The position numbers and the translations under genes are program-made. This document shows, piece by piece, positions 8,215 to 16,628 of a DNA stretch of 64,000 bases. The notes under the pieces were generated by a model. That model saw only the letters and a program-made list of their open reading frames with translations. It searched no databases and was not told the DNA's origin. How positions within the stretch are numbered: the stretch's first letter is position 1; each line of letters opens with the position of its first letter. The stretch is from Pigmentiphaga sp. H8 (GTDB lineage: Bacteria; Pseudomonadota; Gammaproteobacteria; Burkholderiales; Burkholderiaceae_B), in contig NZ_CP033966.1 of NCBI RefSeq assembly GCF_003854895.1, positions 2,542,001 to 2,606,000 on the forward strand, given 5' to 3'.

Positions 8215-9189
8215 TCAGTCCAGGGTGATTTTCAGATCGCGGATCAGTTTTTGCCAGAGCTCGCTTTCGCTCTTGACCAGGGCGGCGTATTCCTGGGGCG
8301 TGCTGCCTACGGGCTCGATGCCGAATTCCACCAGTTTCTTGTTCACGGCCGGGGTCTTGATGGCGGCGGTGACTTGTTTTTGCAGGGTGGCGATGACCTC
8401 GGGCGGGGTGTTCGCGGGAGCGACCATGCCGACCTGGGCCGACGCTTCCACGCCCTGGATGCCCAGTTCCGCGAAGGTGGGCACGTCGGGCAGCTGCGGC
8501 AGGCGCGTGGGGTTGGCCACGGCCAGCGGGCGGACCTTGTGGCCCTTGATGAAGGCGTTGCCGGCCGCGAGGTCGGTCATCATGGCCGGCAACTGGCCGC
8601 CGGCCACGTCGACCAGCGCGGGCGCGGCGCCGCGATAGGCGATGTGCAGCATGCGCATGCCGGTGCGTTCCTTCAGCAGTTCCATGGCCAGGTGGTGCGG
8701 GCTGCCCGCGCCGGCCGAGGCGTAGCTGTACTTGCCCGGCTGGCTCTTGACCTTGGCGATGAAGTCCTTGGCGTCCTTGAACTCGGTGTTCGGGCCCACG
8801 ATCAGGATCATGGGGAACTTGCCCATGAGCGTGACGGGCGCCAGGTCGCGCGTGGGGTTGTAGCTCAGGTTCTTGTACAGGGCGGGGTTGAACACCAGCG
8901 TGCCGTTGTCGGCCGACAGCACCGTGTAGCCGTCGGGCGCGGCGCGCGCCGTCTCGACCGCGCCGATGGCCGTGTTGCCGCCGGGCTTGTTGTCCACCAC
9001 GACCGGCTGCTTGATGAGCTCGGACAACTGGGCGCCGATGGTGCGGGCCAGGAAGTCGGAACCGCCGCCCACCGCGTAGGGAACGATCCAACGGACGGGC
9101 TTGGAGGGATAGGCGTCGGCCGCAGCGGCCGCGCCGGTCCAGAGGACCAGCGCCGAAGCCGCCAGTGCCGTCGTCCACGTGCTTTTCAT
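8215..9189 (-). CDS. Bug-family periplasmic receptor in the homogentisate operon
   Basis: A 324-residue Bug protein with a clear signal peptide (residues 1-24, ending AAAADA), PSKPVRWIVPYAVGGGSDF, and DNKPGGNTAIGA. The ATG has AAGGAGACAAGC directly upstream. It is the last gene of hmgA-fahA-Bug, starting 19 bases after the fahA stop. Placing a receptor in a homogentisate-cleavage operon suggests uptake of homogentisate or a related hydroxyphenylacetate, but that is context only. No membrane permease subunits of the tripartite tricarboxylate type are adjacent. Confidence 0.85.
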   Translation of the reverse strand: MKSTWTTALAASALVLWTGAAAAADAYPSKPVRWIVPYAVGGGSDFLARTIGAQLSELIKQPVVVDNKPGGNTAIGAVETARAAPDGYTVLSADNGTLVFNPALYKNLSYNPTRDLAPVTLMGKFPMILIVGPNTEFKDAKDFIAKVKSQPGKYSYASAGAGSPHHLAMELLKERTGMRMLHIAYRGAAPALVDVAGGQLPAMMTDLAAGNAFIKGHKVRPLAVANPTRLPQLPDVPTFAELGIQGVEASAQVGMVAPANTPPEVIATLQKQVTAAIKTPAVNKKLVEFGIEPVGSTPQEYAALVKSESELWQKLIRDLKITLD

Positions 9190-9208
9190 GCTTGTCTCCT
9201 TGGGGTTG

Positions 9209-10498
9209 TCAGGGTTGGGGCAGGGCGGGCAGGATGGTGCCGGCGCACGAGCCGAAGCCCACGCGGTAGCCGTCGCCCTGGCACCAGCCGGTCAGGATGA
9301 CTTCATCCCCGTCCTCGATGAAGGCGCGGGTCGCCCCGCCGATGTCCACCGGATGCTTGCCGTTGCCGGTGAGTTCCAGCAGCGATCCGTACGAGCCCGC
9401 GTCGGGCCCGCTGATCGTGCCGGACCCCATCAGGTCCCCCACCCGGGTATTGCAGCCGGACACCGTATGGTGCGCCAGTTGCTGAGCCATCGTCCAGTAC
9501 ATGTGCTTGAAGTTGGTACGGGCGATGGAGGACGCCTGGTCGCGGCCCTGCAGGCGCAGCGAGACTTCCAACTGGATGTCGAAGGCGTGCTGGCCGTCGT
9601 GGCGCAGGTAGGGCAGGGGCTCGGGTTCCTGCCGGGGCTGCCGGGTGCGGAAGGGCGCCAGGGCATCCATCGTGACCACCCAGGGTGAAATGGTCGTGGC
9701 GAAGCCCTTGGAATTGAAGGGGCCCAGCGGCACGTATTCCCAGGCCTGGATGTCGCGCGCGCTCCAGTCGTTCAGCAGGACCATGCCGAAGATGTGCGAT
9801 TCGGCCTCGTCGCTGGACACCGGTTCGGCCATGCCGTTGGGCACGCCGACGAAGAAACCGGTTTCCAGTTCGAAGTCCAGCTTCAGGCAGGGCGAGAACA
9901 CCGGCCTCTCCTGGTTGGGAAGCTTGATCTGCCCGTTGGGCCGCCGTACCGGCGTGCCGCTGACGACCACCGACGAGGCGCGGCCGTTGTAGCCGATGGG
10001 GATCTCCAGCCAGTTCGGCAGCAGCGCGTTCTTGGGATCGCGGAACAGGGCGCCGACGTTGGTCGCGTGTTCCTTCGACGAATAGAAGTCGGTATAGCCG
10101 GGGATCTCGACCGGCAGCAGCAGCGTGGCGCCCGCCTGCGGCACCAGCGCCTGGGCGCGCGCCGCGGCGTCGTCGCGCAGGGTGGCCGTATTGGCGGCCA
10201 GCAGCGTGCCGAGCTGGCCGCGCACGCTGCGCCAGGTTTCCCGGCCGGCGGCCATGAAGGCGTTCAGGCTGCCGGTGGCGAACAGGGGGCGGGGCGTGCG
10301 CAGCAGTCCCGTCTGTTCGAGCCGGGCGAGGTCCAGGATCTGGTCGCCGATGGCCACGCCCACCCGGGCGTCGGCGCTGGCGGACGGCTTGAACACGCCG
10401 TAGGGCAGGTTCTGGATGGGGAAGTGGCTGTCGGCGGCATTGGCCGACTCGACCCAGCTTCTCAGGCTGGGAGCGATCGTGGGATCGGCGGGATTCAT
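9209..10498 (-). CDS. fahA: Fumarylacetoacetase
   Basis: A 429-residue fumarylacetoacetate hydrolase of the long (eukaryote-like) type, hydrolysing fumarylacetoacetate to fumarate and acetoacetate in the last step of homogentisate degradation. The catalytic region DFYSSKEHATNVG (D137 metal ligand, H144 general base) is intact. So are the ELETGFFVG and LLNDWSARDIQ metal-site segments and the C-terminal GSCAG. The start at 10498 overlaps the hmgA stop (ATGA), which marks a tightly coupled operon. The much longer open frame upstream is only a reading across hmgA. No maleylacetoacetate isomerase gene is seen next to it, so that step must be encoded elsewhere or proceed otherwise. Confidence 0.95.
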   Translation of the reverse strand: MNPADPTIAPSLRSWVESANAADSHFPIQNLPYGVFKPSASADARVGVAIGDQILDLARLEQTGLLRTPRPLFATGSLNAFMAAGRETWRSVRGQLGTLLAANTATLRDDAAARAQALVPQAGATLLLPVEIPGYTDFYSSKEHATNVGALFRDPKNALLPNWLEIPIGYNGRASSVVVSGTPVRRPNGQIKLPNQERPVFSPCLKLDFELETGFFVGVPNGMAEPVSSDEAESHIFGMVLLNDWSARDIQAWEYVPLGPFNSKGFATTISPWVVTMDALAPFRTRQPRQEPEPLPYLRHDGQHAFDIQLEVSLRLQGRDQASSIARTNFKHMYWTMAQQLAHHTVSGCNTRVGDLMGSGTISGPDAGSYGSLLELTGNGKHPVDIGGATRAFIEDGDEVILTGWCQGDGYRVGFGSCAGTILPALPQP

Positions 10499-11826
10499 CG
10501 GGTCTCCGGGGAAAAATGCTTGGTCAGGTTCTGCCAGCACTGGAAGTACTGGCTTTGCAATTGGGCGGTGTCCAGCGCGTAGCGGGTGGGCTTGATGACG
10601 TGCCGGGTCTCGAACATGAACGCCATCGTATCGCCGACCTTGTGCGGCTGGGAGGTGTCCGCGCGCGAGGCTTTCTCGAAGGTGTCGCCGTCGGGGCCGT
10701 GGCCGGTCATGCAGTTGTGCAGGCTGGCGCCGCCCGGCACGAAACCCTCGGCCTTGGCATCGTAGGCGCCGTGCACCAGGCCCATGAACTCGCTGGCCAC
10801 GTTGCGATGGAACCAGGGTGGGCGGAAGGTGTCCTCGGCGGCCAGCCAGCGCGGCGGGAAGATGACGAAATCCAGCGAATCCACGCCCGGCGTGTCGCTG
10901 GGCGCCTGCAGCACCAGGAAGATGGACGGATCGGGATGGTCGTAGCTGATCGAGCCTATGGCGTTGTAGCGCCGCAGATCGTACTTGTAGGGGGCGTAGC
11001 TGCCGTGCCAGGCCACCACGTCCAGCGGCGAGTGGCCGATGGCGGCGCGCCACAGGCGGCCGCCGAACTTGGCCACCAGCTCGAAGCGGCCTTCGCGGTC
11101 CTCGTAGCTGGCGCAGGGGGTCAGGAAGTCGCGCGGGTTGGCCAGGCCGTTCGAGCCGATCACGCCCAGGTCGGGCAGGCGCAGCAGGGCGCCGAAGTTT
11201 TCGCAGATGTAGCCGCGCGCCTCGCCGTCGGGCAGCGACACCTGGAAGCGGCAGCCGCGCGGCACGACCGCGATCTCTTGCGGTTCGAGGTCGATCACGC
11301 CCAGCTCGGTGGCGATGCGCAGGCGCCCTTGCTGGGGCACGATCAGCAGTTCGCCGTCGGCGCTGTAGAAGTAGCGGTCCTGCATGGAGCGGTTGGCGGC
11401 GTACAGGTGGATGGCGCAGCCCTGCATGGCATCGGCCGATCCGTTGCCGGCCATGGTGACCCAGCCGTCGACGAAATCGGTAGGCGCCTGCGGCATGGGC
11501 AGCGGATCCCAGCGCAACTGGTTGGGCGAAGTGGGCGGCACCTGGCTGAAGTCGCCCACCAGGCGCGGGCTTTCCATGGGCTCGAACGGCAGGTGCACCG
11601 CGGCGGGCCGGATCCGGTACAGCCACGAGCGGCGGTTGTGGCTGCGCGGCGCGGTGAAGGCCGTGCCTGACAGTTGCTCGGCATACAGCCCGTAGGGCGC
11701 GCGCTGGGGGGAATTGCGTCCCACGGGCAGGGCGCCCGGCAAGGCTTCGGTGGCGAATTCATTGCCGAAGCCCGACATGTAGCCGGTGCTGGTGGCAGTT
11801 TCGGCGGGATGAGGGGTCGTGGTCAT
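10495..11826 (-). CDS. hmgA: Homogentisate 1,2-dioxygenase
   Basis: A 443-residue cupin-fold dioxygenase opening the homogentisate ring to maleylacetoacetate, using Fe(II). The N-terminus GYMSGFGNEFATEALPGALP and the iron-site segment WFHRNVASEFMG (His and Glu six apart, as in known enzymes, near residues 340-346) are diagnostic; a further ligand His is in the NCMTGHGPDGDTF region. The length is usual. It is the first gene of hmgA-fahA-Bug and is divergent from an IclR regulator. The 138-base gap between them carries four related 17-bp palindrome-like sites. Expression is thus probably controlled by that regulator. Confidence 0.95.
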   Translation of the reverse strand: MTTTPHPAETATSTGYMSGFGNEFATEALPGALPVGRNSPQRAPYGLYAEQLSGTAFTAPRSHNRRSWLYRIRPAAVHLPFEPMESPRLVGDFSQVPPTSPNQLRWDPLPMPQAPTDFVDGWVTMAGNGSADAMQGCAIHLYAANRSMQDRYFYSADGELLIVPQQGRLRIATELGVIDLEPQEIAVVPRGCRFQVSLPDGEARGYICENFGALLRLPDLGVIGSNGLANPRDFLTPCASYEDREGRFELVAKFGGRLWRAAIGHSPLDVVAWHGSYAPYKYDLRRYNAIGSISYDHPDPSIFLVLQAPSDTPGVDSLDFVIFPPRWLAAEDTFRPPWFHRNVASEFMGLVHGAYDAKAEGFVPGGASLHNCMTGHGPDGDTFEKASRADTSQPHKVGDTMAFMFETRHVIKPTRYALDTAQLQSQYFQCWQNLTKHFSPETR

Positions 11827-11852
11827 GATCGTCTGCGGGGTGGGATCAAAAA

Positions 11853-11950
11853 TTTACGTCGAAAGTAACGCATTTACGTTAAGCGTAATTTTTGTTGGCG
11901 ACGGCGTCAAGTAATTACGTCATGCGTGCTAGGATTACGTTAAACGTAAT
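11853..11950. promoter_or_regulatory. Operator array between hmgA and iclR (four 17-bp sites in two pairs)
   Basis: The last site, ATTACGTTAAACGTAAT at 11934-11950, is a perfect odd palindrome. TTTACGTTAAGCGTAAT at 11873-11889 and TTTACGTCGAAAGTAAC at 11853-11869 are close relatives, and ATTACGTCATGCGTGCT at 11914-11930 is a weaker one. Starts are 20 bases apart within each pair (11853/11873 and 11914/11934), about two helical turns. One pair lies near the hmgA start and the other ends 14 bases before the regulator start. This is the layout of a divergently acting regulator that also controls itself; binding is inferred. Confidence 0.75.
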
Positions 11951-11964
11951 TTTGCGGGGGCGGC

Positions 11965-12792
11965 GTGGCGACCAAGGGAAGCGCGAACGCAGGCGAGGAC
12001 GAGGCGCCCGCGCGCGGCGGCAGCGGGGTGCAGGCACTGGAAACGGGCCTGACGGTGCTCGACGCCTTCGCCGACGTCATCCGCCCCATGATGCTCAAGG
12101 AAATCGCCCTGGCGGCCGACATGCATCCGGCCAAGGTGCACCGCTACCTGGCGAGCTTCATCAAGCGTGGCTATGTGGAGCAGGATGCGCAAGGGCGCTA
12201 CAGCCTAGGGCGCGGGGCCCTGCGCATCGGCCTGGCCAGCCTGGCCTCGCTGGACGCCGTCCGGCTGGTCACGCCGCTGCTGGACGAACTCAGCAACGCG
12301 CTGGGCGAGACCGTGCTGGCGGCGGTCTGGGGCAATCGCGGTCCCACCGTGGTGCAATGGCGCGATTCGCCCCGTCCGGTCATGGTGAACGTACGTCCCG
12401 GCTCGGTCCTGCCGCTGCTGTCGTCGGCGACCGGACGGGTATTCGCCGCCTTCATGGCGCCGTCGCTGACGGCCGCGCTGGTCGATGAAGAACTGAAGGA
12501 GCGGGCCGCCGAGGGCGCGTATCCCTCGAACGCCCGCGACGTCGCGGAGTTGCTGGACGGCGTGCGCGCGCTGCACGTGGGCCGCGTCACCGGCGACGTC
12601 CTGCCCGGCGTGGACTCGGTCAGCTCGCCCGTTTTCGACTACGACTCGCGCATGGTGCTGGCCATCACCGCCCTGGGCAACAGCGCCCGTTTCGACTCCG
12701 ATCCCGCCGGCCCCATCGCCGCCGCCGTCCGCCAGGCCGCCGAAACCCTGTCCCATCGCCTGGGTTACCCGGGCGACGCCGTGGCCCCATAA
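11965..12792 (+). CDS. IclR-family regulator, probable regulator of hmgA-fahA
   Basis: A 275-residue IclR-type protein: an N-terminal winged helix-turn-helix (about residues 22-85, LETGLTVLDAFADV followed by DMHPAKVHRYLASF) and a C-terminal GAF-like effector domain with the usual SSATGRVFAAF segment. It uses a GTG start at 11965, preceded by a GGGGGCGG stretch; no ATG gives a better start. It is divergent from hmgA with an operator array between. Homogentisate or a related phenolic acid would be the natural effector. Whether it activates or represses cannot be read from the sequence. Confidence 0.85.
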   Translation: MATKGSANAGEDEAPARGGSGVQALETGLTVLDAFADVIRPMMLKEIALAADMHPAKVHRYLASFIKRGYVEQDAQGRYSLGRGALRIGLASLASLDAVRLVTPLLDELSNALGETVLAAVWGNRGPTVVQWRDSPRPVMVNVRPGSVLPLLSSATGRVFAAFMAPSLTAALVDEELKERAAEGAYPSNARDVAELLDGVRALHVGRVTGDVLPGVDSVSSPVFDYDSRMVLAITALGNSARFDSDPAGPIAAAVRQAAETLSHRLGYPGDAVAP

Positions 12793-12798
12793 GAAAAA

Positions 12799-12816
12799 GC
12801 CGCTCGACAGAGCGGC
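12799..12816 (+). terminator. Hairpin after the IclR gene
   Basis: GCCGCTC-GACA-GAGCGGC, a perfect 7-bp stem with a 4-base loop, begins seven bases after the IclR stop. The following bases are AAATGA rather than a T run, so this would be a weak intrinsic terminator at best. Confidence 0.5.
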
Positions 12817-12915
12817 AAATGACTGCACCCAACACTGGGATGGCCCACCCCGTACCCGCGGCGTCGTGGATCAAGGCAAGCATGCGGTGCTCCGCCCCGA
12901 AACACCTCCGCTCAG

Positions 12916-12993
12916 ACCCAGGATGCGGTGGATCCGGCTCCGCCGGTCCACCCGCATCGCCCCCTGGGGGGCGCGCGTAAGCGCGTAGGGGGG
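12916..12993 (-). repeat. Dispersed palindromic repeat, copy 2
   Basis: Read on the minus strand it begins directly after the TGA of the VWA lipoprotein gene: CCCCCCTACGCGCTTACG, then the G/C hairpin GCCCCCCAGGGGGC, then GATGCGGGTGGACCGG, a three-base turn, CCGGATCCACCGCATC and CTGGG. The order and orientation relative to the upstream gene are the same as in copies 1 and 3. It lies between convergent iclR and the VWA gene. Confidence 0.85.
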
Positions 12994-14217
12994 TCAGTAT
13001 TCGACCGGCAAGAGGATTTCGCCCCGGATGCCGGCGCCGTCATTGATCACCACGCGCAGGGTCTTGGCCTTGCCATCGGCCTTGGCGCGATAGGTGATGA
13101 TGTAGCCGCCGGCGGCCACTTCAGCGATGGGCAGGTCGACCAGGCTGAACTCCCGTTCGTCCCATTCGAAATACGCGCCGCCCGTGCCTTCGGTGCCGGC
13201 GAAGACCTTCATGTCGGTGTGGATGCCGGGATCGCCGATGGCGGGCGACACCACGTGCACCACGGCCTTGCCCTTGAGCTTGGTGATGAGGTCGGCCGCG
13301 GTGGGCGGGATCCAGCGTCCGCTGATGTTGGCGCCGGTGTAGCTGCCGCCGTTGTGCGACACGACGTCGGTGACGACGATCAGCACCCGCTGGGCGCCGG
13401 TGCGCCACGGCGTATGGTCGAACGCGAACTGCAGGGCGCCGACCGCGTTCTCGGGGCCGTCCCCGCCGCCCGTGGCGGTTTCTTCGGTAATGAACTGCTT
13501 GAACTTGGTGAAGTCGGTGGTGGGCGCGAAGACCTGACGCTCACTGCTATCGAAGGGCGGCGGCGTGGTGCTGCCGGTGCCGATGCGCGTCGAGCCCGTG
13601 ACCTTGGTGTCGAAGGCATCGCCGAAGGTGACCGCGCCCAGCTGGACGTCCAACCCGCTCTTGCCGAGGAAGTCGGCGAACTCGATGATGGACGACTGCA
13701 CGCTGTCGAGGGCGCCGCCCATGCTGCCCGTCGTGTCGAACACGAAGACGATGTCGGCCTTGGCGCGGGTGGAGTCCTCGCCGATGCGGCGCACGGTGTG
13801 GCCCTTGACGATGCCGCCTTCGACCACGACGAAGTCGTCGGTGTCCAGGTCAGGAACGGCTGCCTTGGTCAGGTTCGCGCGGGTGGCCGCGAACTTGTTG
13901 GGACCGGAGCGCATGGACAACTGCCGCGCCGACAAGGTCGTGGCGGTAGGCGCCGCGAAGCCCGCGACGTTGATGTCGTACAGGCCGCTGCCATCGGTCC
14001 TGGCCGAGACGGTACCGGCCGCCGTGATGGTCGGGTCGGTGATCGTCGCGGGCGGCTTGGCCGTGCTGTCGGCATAGGGGTCGGGGGGAGGGGGCGGAGG
14101 GGTGCCGCCACCGCCTCCACCGCCGCCGCTCGACGCGACCGAGCCGTCGCCGCCACAGCCGGCGAGGAATCCCGCCACCAGCAGCGCCATCAATCCATTC
14201 CTGGAAAACAGTTTCAT
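12994..14217 (-). CDS. von Willebrand factor A domain lipoprotein
   Basis: A 407-residue exported protein. The signal sequence ends in a lipobox LAGC (C21), followed by a low-complexity Gly-then-Pro linker at about 31-46. A region of unknown fold (60-150) precedes a VWA domain (about 156-385) whose metal-ion-dependent adhesion site begins DTTGSMGG at 161-168. It should be anchored to a membrane by its lipidated cysteine, with the VWA domain binding a partner through a divalent metal. The start at 14217 has GGGAGC upstream. The gene stands alone: convergent with iclR and separated by 215 bases from the upstream minus-strand genes. Partner and function are unknown. Confidence 0.8.
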   Translation of the reverse strand: MKLFSRNGLMALLVAGFLAGCGGDGSVASSGGGGGGGGTPPPPPPDPYADSTAKPPATITDPTITAAGTVSARTDGSGLYDINVAGFAAPTATTLSARQLSMRSGPNKFAATRANLTKAAVPDLDTDDFVVVEGGIVKGHTVRRIGEDSTRAKADIVFVFDTTGSMGGALDSVQSSIIEFADFLGKSGLDVQLGAVTFGDAFDTKVTGSTRIGTGSTTPPPFDSSERQVFAPTTDFTKFKQFITEETATGGGDGPENAVGALQFAFDHTPWRTGAQRVLIVVTDVVSHNGGSYTGANISGRWIPPTAADLITKLKGKAVVHVVSPAIGDPGIHTDMKVFAGTEGTGGAYFEWDEREFSLVDLPIAEVAAGGYIITYRAKADGKAKTLRVVINDGAGIRGEILLPVEY

Positions 14218-14432
14218 TGTCGTGCTCCCTTATGTTCCCCCCCAGGGGGCGCATGGCATGAATACGCGGCGCGCGGACCATCCTGCATGGACGAGGGTGG
14301 GCCGTGCGGCGCGGACTGGTTGAACCGCTGTCCGGATGAGATCAGGGGTTCGTGCAGGGGATGGTAGGGAGGAACCGCAAGCCGCTGAATATGGCAAACG
14401 GTAGGGCGGGACTAGGCCGAATGGCGGGGGGC

Positions 14433-14735
14433 TCAGGCGACTTCGTAGTCGACCATGCAGCCCGAGTCGAGATAGCGGTCCATCCTGGCACGCGTTTCCA
14501 TGTGCACGGGATGGGCGTGATAGCCCTGTAGCGCGTCGCGGTCGGTGAACACCGTGTAGACCACGACGTCCAGCGCCTTGCTCGACGTGCTGAAGTTCAG
14601 GCCGGCCTCGGACTCCAGCAGGCCCGGAATGCGCCCGCGCTGCGCCGCGATGGTCTCGCGGATGATGGCGAAAACCGATTCGCGCGTTTCGCCTTCATCG
14701 AGTTTCAGGCGCCACATGGCGATGTGCTTGATCAT
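14433..14735 (-). CDS. Dabb (stress-responsive A/B barrel) domain protein
   Basis: A 100-residue protein beginning MIKHIAMWRLK and containing FSTSSKALDVVVYTVFTDRDALQGYHAHPVH, the typical ending of the dimeric alpha+beta barrel (Dabb) family. Such proteins are small homodimers of varied and often unknown function. The start at 14735 was chosen over an in-frame start at 14786 because it gives the canonical N-terminus and has AAGGA upstream. It lies 29 bases after the methyltransferase at 14765 on the same strand and is probably co-transcribed with it. No catalytic residues can be assigned. Confidence 0.8.
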   Translation of the reverse strand: MIKHIAMWRLKLDEGETRESVFAIIRETIAAQRGRIPGLLESEAGLNFSTSSKALDVVVYTVFTDRDALQGYHAHPVHMETRARMDRYLDSGCMVDYEVA

Positions 14736-14764
14736 GGGAGGTCCTTGGTGCGTGGGTAAGGGTG

Positions 14765-15886
14765 CTAGCGCGCCGCGAGCCGCCACAGCGCGGTGGTCTC
14801 GGCGGCCCGGGCCGCGTGCAGGGGGTCGTTGCCGTCTTGCGCCTTGGGATGCCGGGGACGCGTTTCGATCCGGTCGATCACCCGCAGGCCGGCGTTCTCC
14901 ACCAGCGCCAGCAGTTCAGACCGGGGGCGCAGGCCCAGGTGTTCGGCCAGGTCCGACAGGATCAGCCAGCCTTCGCCCCTGGGTGCCAGATGTTCGGCCA
15001 GCCCGGCCAGGAAGCCGCGCAGCATGCGGCTGTCCGGATCGAAGACCGCGCGGTCCAGGCTGGAGTGCGCCGGCCCGGGCACCCAGGGCGGATTGCAGAC
15101 GATGAGCTGCGCGCGGCCCGCGGGAAAGAGGTCGGCCGCTTCGATGCGGACACGGTCCGCCAGGCCGAGCCGGTCGATGTTCTCGCGCGCGCAGGCCAGC
15201 GCGTGGGCATCGGTGTCGGTGGCCACGATGCGGCGCACGCCGCGGCGGGCCAGCACGGCGGCCAGCACGCCGGTGCCGGTGCCGATGTCGAAGGCGGTGT
15301 CCTGTCCGGGCAGCGTCGCCTTGGCCACCAGTTCCACGTATTCGCCGCGTATCGGCGAGAACACACCGTGATGGGGATGGATGCGGGCATCGAGCGCCGC
15401 CACCGGCACGCCTTTCTTGCGCCATTCGTGGGCGCCGATCACGCCCTGCAGTTCGCGCAGCGAGACCACCGCGTCACGGCCGATGTCGCCGTAGGCTTCC
15501 TGGCAGGCCAGGCGCACGTCGGGCGCCCGCCGCAGCGGGATGCCGAAACCCGCATCCAGGGGGACCAGCAGCATGCCCAGCACGCGCGCGCGCTGCAATT
15601 GCGCCTGGCGGTACAGGTGGAAGGTCTGGGTAAGGGTGGCGCCGGGCTTGAACGGCCGGCGATCCACCCGCCGCGCCATGGCCTGCAGCAGCAGGCGGGC
15701 ATTCTGGAAGTCGCCATGCCATAGCAGCGCCGTGCCCTCGCAGGCCAGGCGGTAGGCCTGGTCGGCGGGCATGCGGTCGTCGGCCGCCGCCACGCGCCGG
15801 GGGGGCGGATGCCCGCCAGCCGACAGCCAGGCCGCCTCGCGGGGTTCGGGGTCGTTCCAGTGCAGGATGTCGTCGGCAGTCGTCAC
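14765..15886 (-). CDS. Class I SAM methyltransferase with NPPW motif
   Basis: A 373-residue protein with a poorly characterised N-terminal region (1-180) and a C-terminal Rossmann methyltransferase domain. DIGTGTGVLAAVL (about 197-209) is the SAM-binding loop, TDTDAHAL the acidic loop, and NPPW (about 266-269) the amide/amino-nitrogen methylation signature shared by HemK/PrmC, RsmC and DNA N6-adenine enzymes. A ribosomal RNA or protein target is therefore likely, but the N-terminal half does not let me name it. The gene follows another methyltransferase (15922) by 35 bases on the same strand. Confidence 0.75.
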   Translation of the reverse strand: MTTADDILHWNDPEPREAAWLSAGGHPPPRRVAAADDRMPADQAYRLACEGTALLWHGDFQNARLLLQAMARRVDRRPFKPGATLTQTFHLYRQAQLQRARVLGMLLVPLDAGFGIPLRRAPDVRLACQEAYGDIGRDAVVSLRELQGVIGAHEWRKKGVPVAALDARIHPHHGVFSPIRGEYVELVAKATLPGQDTAFDIGTGTGVLAAVLARRGVRRIVATDTDAHALACARENIDRLGLADRVRIEAADLFPAGRAQLIVCNPPWVPGPAHSSLDRAVFDPDSRMLRGFLAGLAEHLAPRGEGWLILSDLAEHLGLRPRSELLALVENAGLRVIDRIETRPRHPKAQDGNDPLHAARAAETTALWRLAAR

Positions 15887-15921
15887 GGTGGGGAAAAAGG
15901 CTGGGGCGAAGGGGGGCGAGT

Positions 15922-16554
15922 CTACTCCATCGGCGTGGCCCGGCGCCGCCAGACGGTGGCGAGCCAGGGCTGCTGGGCGCGCGGCAGGCCGGCGGGCCGG
16001 TAGTAGTGTTCGAGTTCGTCGAAGCCGGCGGCGTCCAGGTAGCGGCGCCAGTGCTCCAGGTCATGGTAGACCCCGTAGCGGCCCCGGTTCCAGCCTTCCT
16101 CGTTGTTGCCGCGCGGATTGGAGCAGAACAGCACGCCGCCGGGCTTGAGCGTGGCGTGCAGCGCCGCCAGCACGCGCGGCAGGTCCTGGCTGGGAATGTG
16201 GAACGTCGAGGCGTTGGCGAAGATGCCGTCGAAGCGGCCGGCCGGCAGCTCCAGCGCCAGGAAGTCCTGGCACCACACCTCGCAGCCGCTGTGTGCCCGC
16301 GCCATGTCGGCGAAGGACGGCGAGCCGTCCAGGCCCACGGGCGCGTGGCCGCGTTCGCGCAAGGCCTTCAGGTCGCGGCCGGGCCCGCAGCCGAAGTCCA
16401 GGATGGCCAGCGGCGCGGGCGCGGCGATGTGCCGCAGCAGCGCGTCGATGTTCTGCCCGACGTCGTGGTCGCGCGTGCCTTCCCAGAAGGCGGCGGCGTT
16501 CTGTTCGTAGTAGTCCAGCGTGGGGGCGGAAAGCTCGCGATGGGGTTCGGTCAT
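15922..16554 (-). CDS. Class I SAM-dependent methyltransferase
   Basis: A 210-residue methyltransferase-11-type protein. ILDFGCGPGRDLKAL (about 50-64) binds SAM, GLDGSPSFADMA carries the ribose-binding acid, and FDGIFANASTFHIP is motif II-like. It starts LDYYEQNAAAFWEGTRDHDV, an N-terminus common in small-molecule or tellurite-resistance-like methyltransferases. Divergent from glutathione reductase (75-base gap). The substrate is unknown. Confidence 0.75.
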   Translation of the reverse strand: MTEPHRELSAPTLDYYEQNAAAFWEGTRDHDVGQNIDALLRHIAAPAPLAILDFGCGPGRDLKALRERGHAPVGLDGSPSFADMARAHSGCEVWCQDFLALELPAGRFDGIFANASTFHIPSQDLPRVLAALHATLKPGGVLFCSNPRGNNEEGWNRGRYGVYHDLEHWRRYLDAAGFDELEHYYRPAGLPRAQQPWLATVWRRRATPME

Positions 16555-16628
16555 GGGTTCGGTGGCGTGGGCCGTGCGGGTTATGATCCAGGGCCTACGT
16601 ATCGTTTCTTGTTGCGGAGACCTGCCTG

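Noticed and set aside
14235..14252. Fourth copy of the dispersed repeat
   Set aside because: Only the short CCCCCCCAGGGGGCGCATG stretch resembles the G/C hairpin; the diagnostic GATGCGGGTGGACCGG module is missing.
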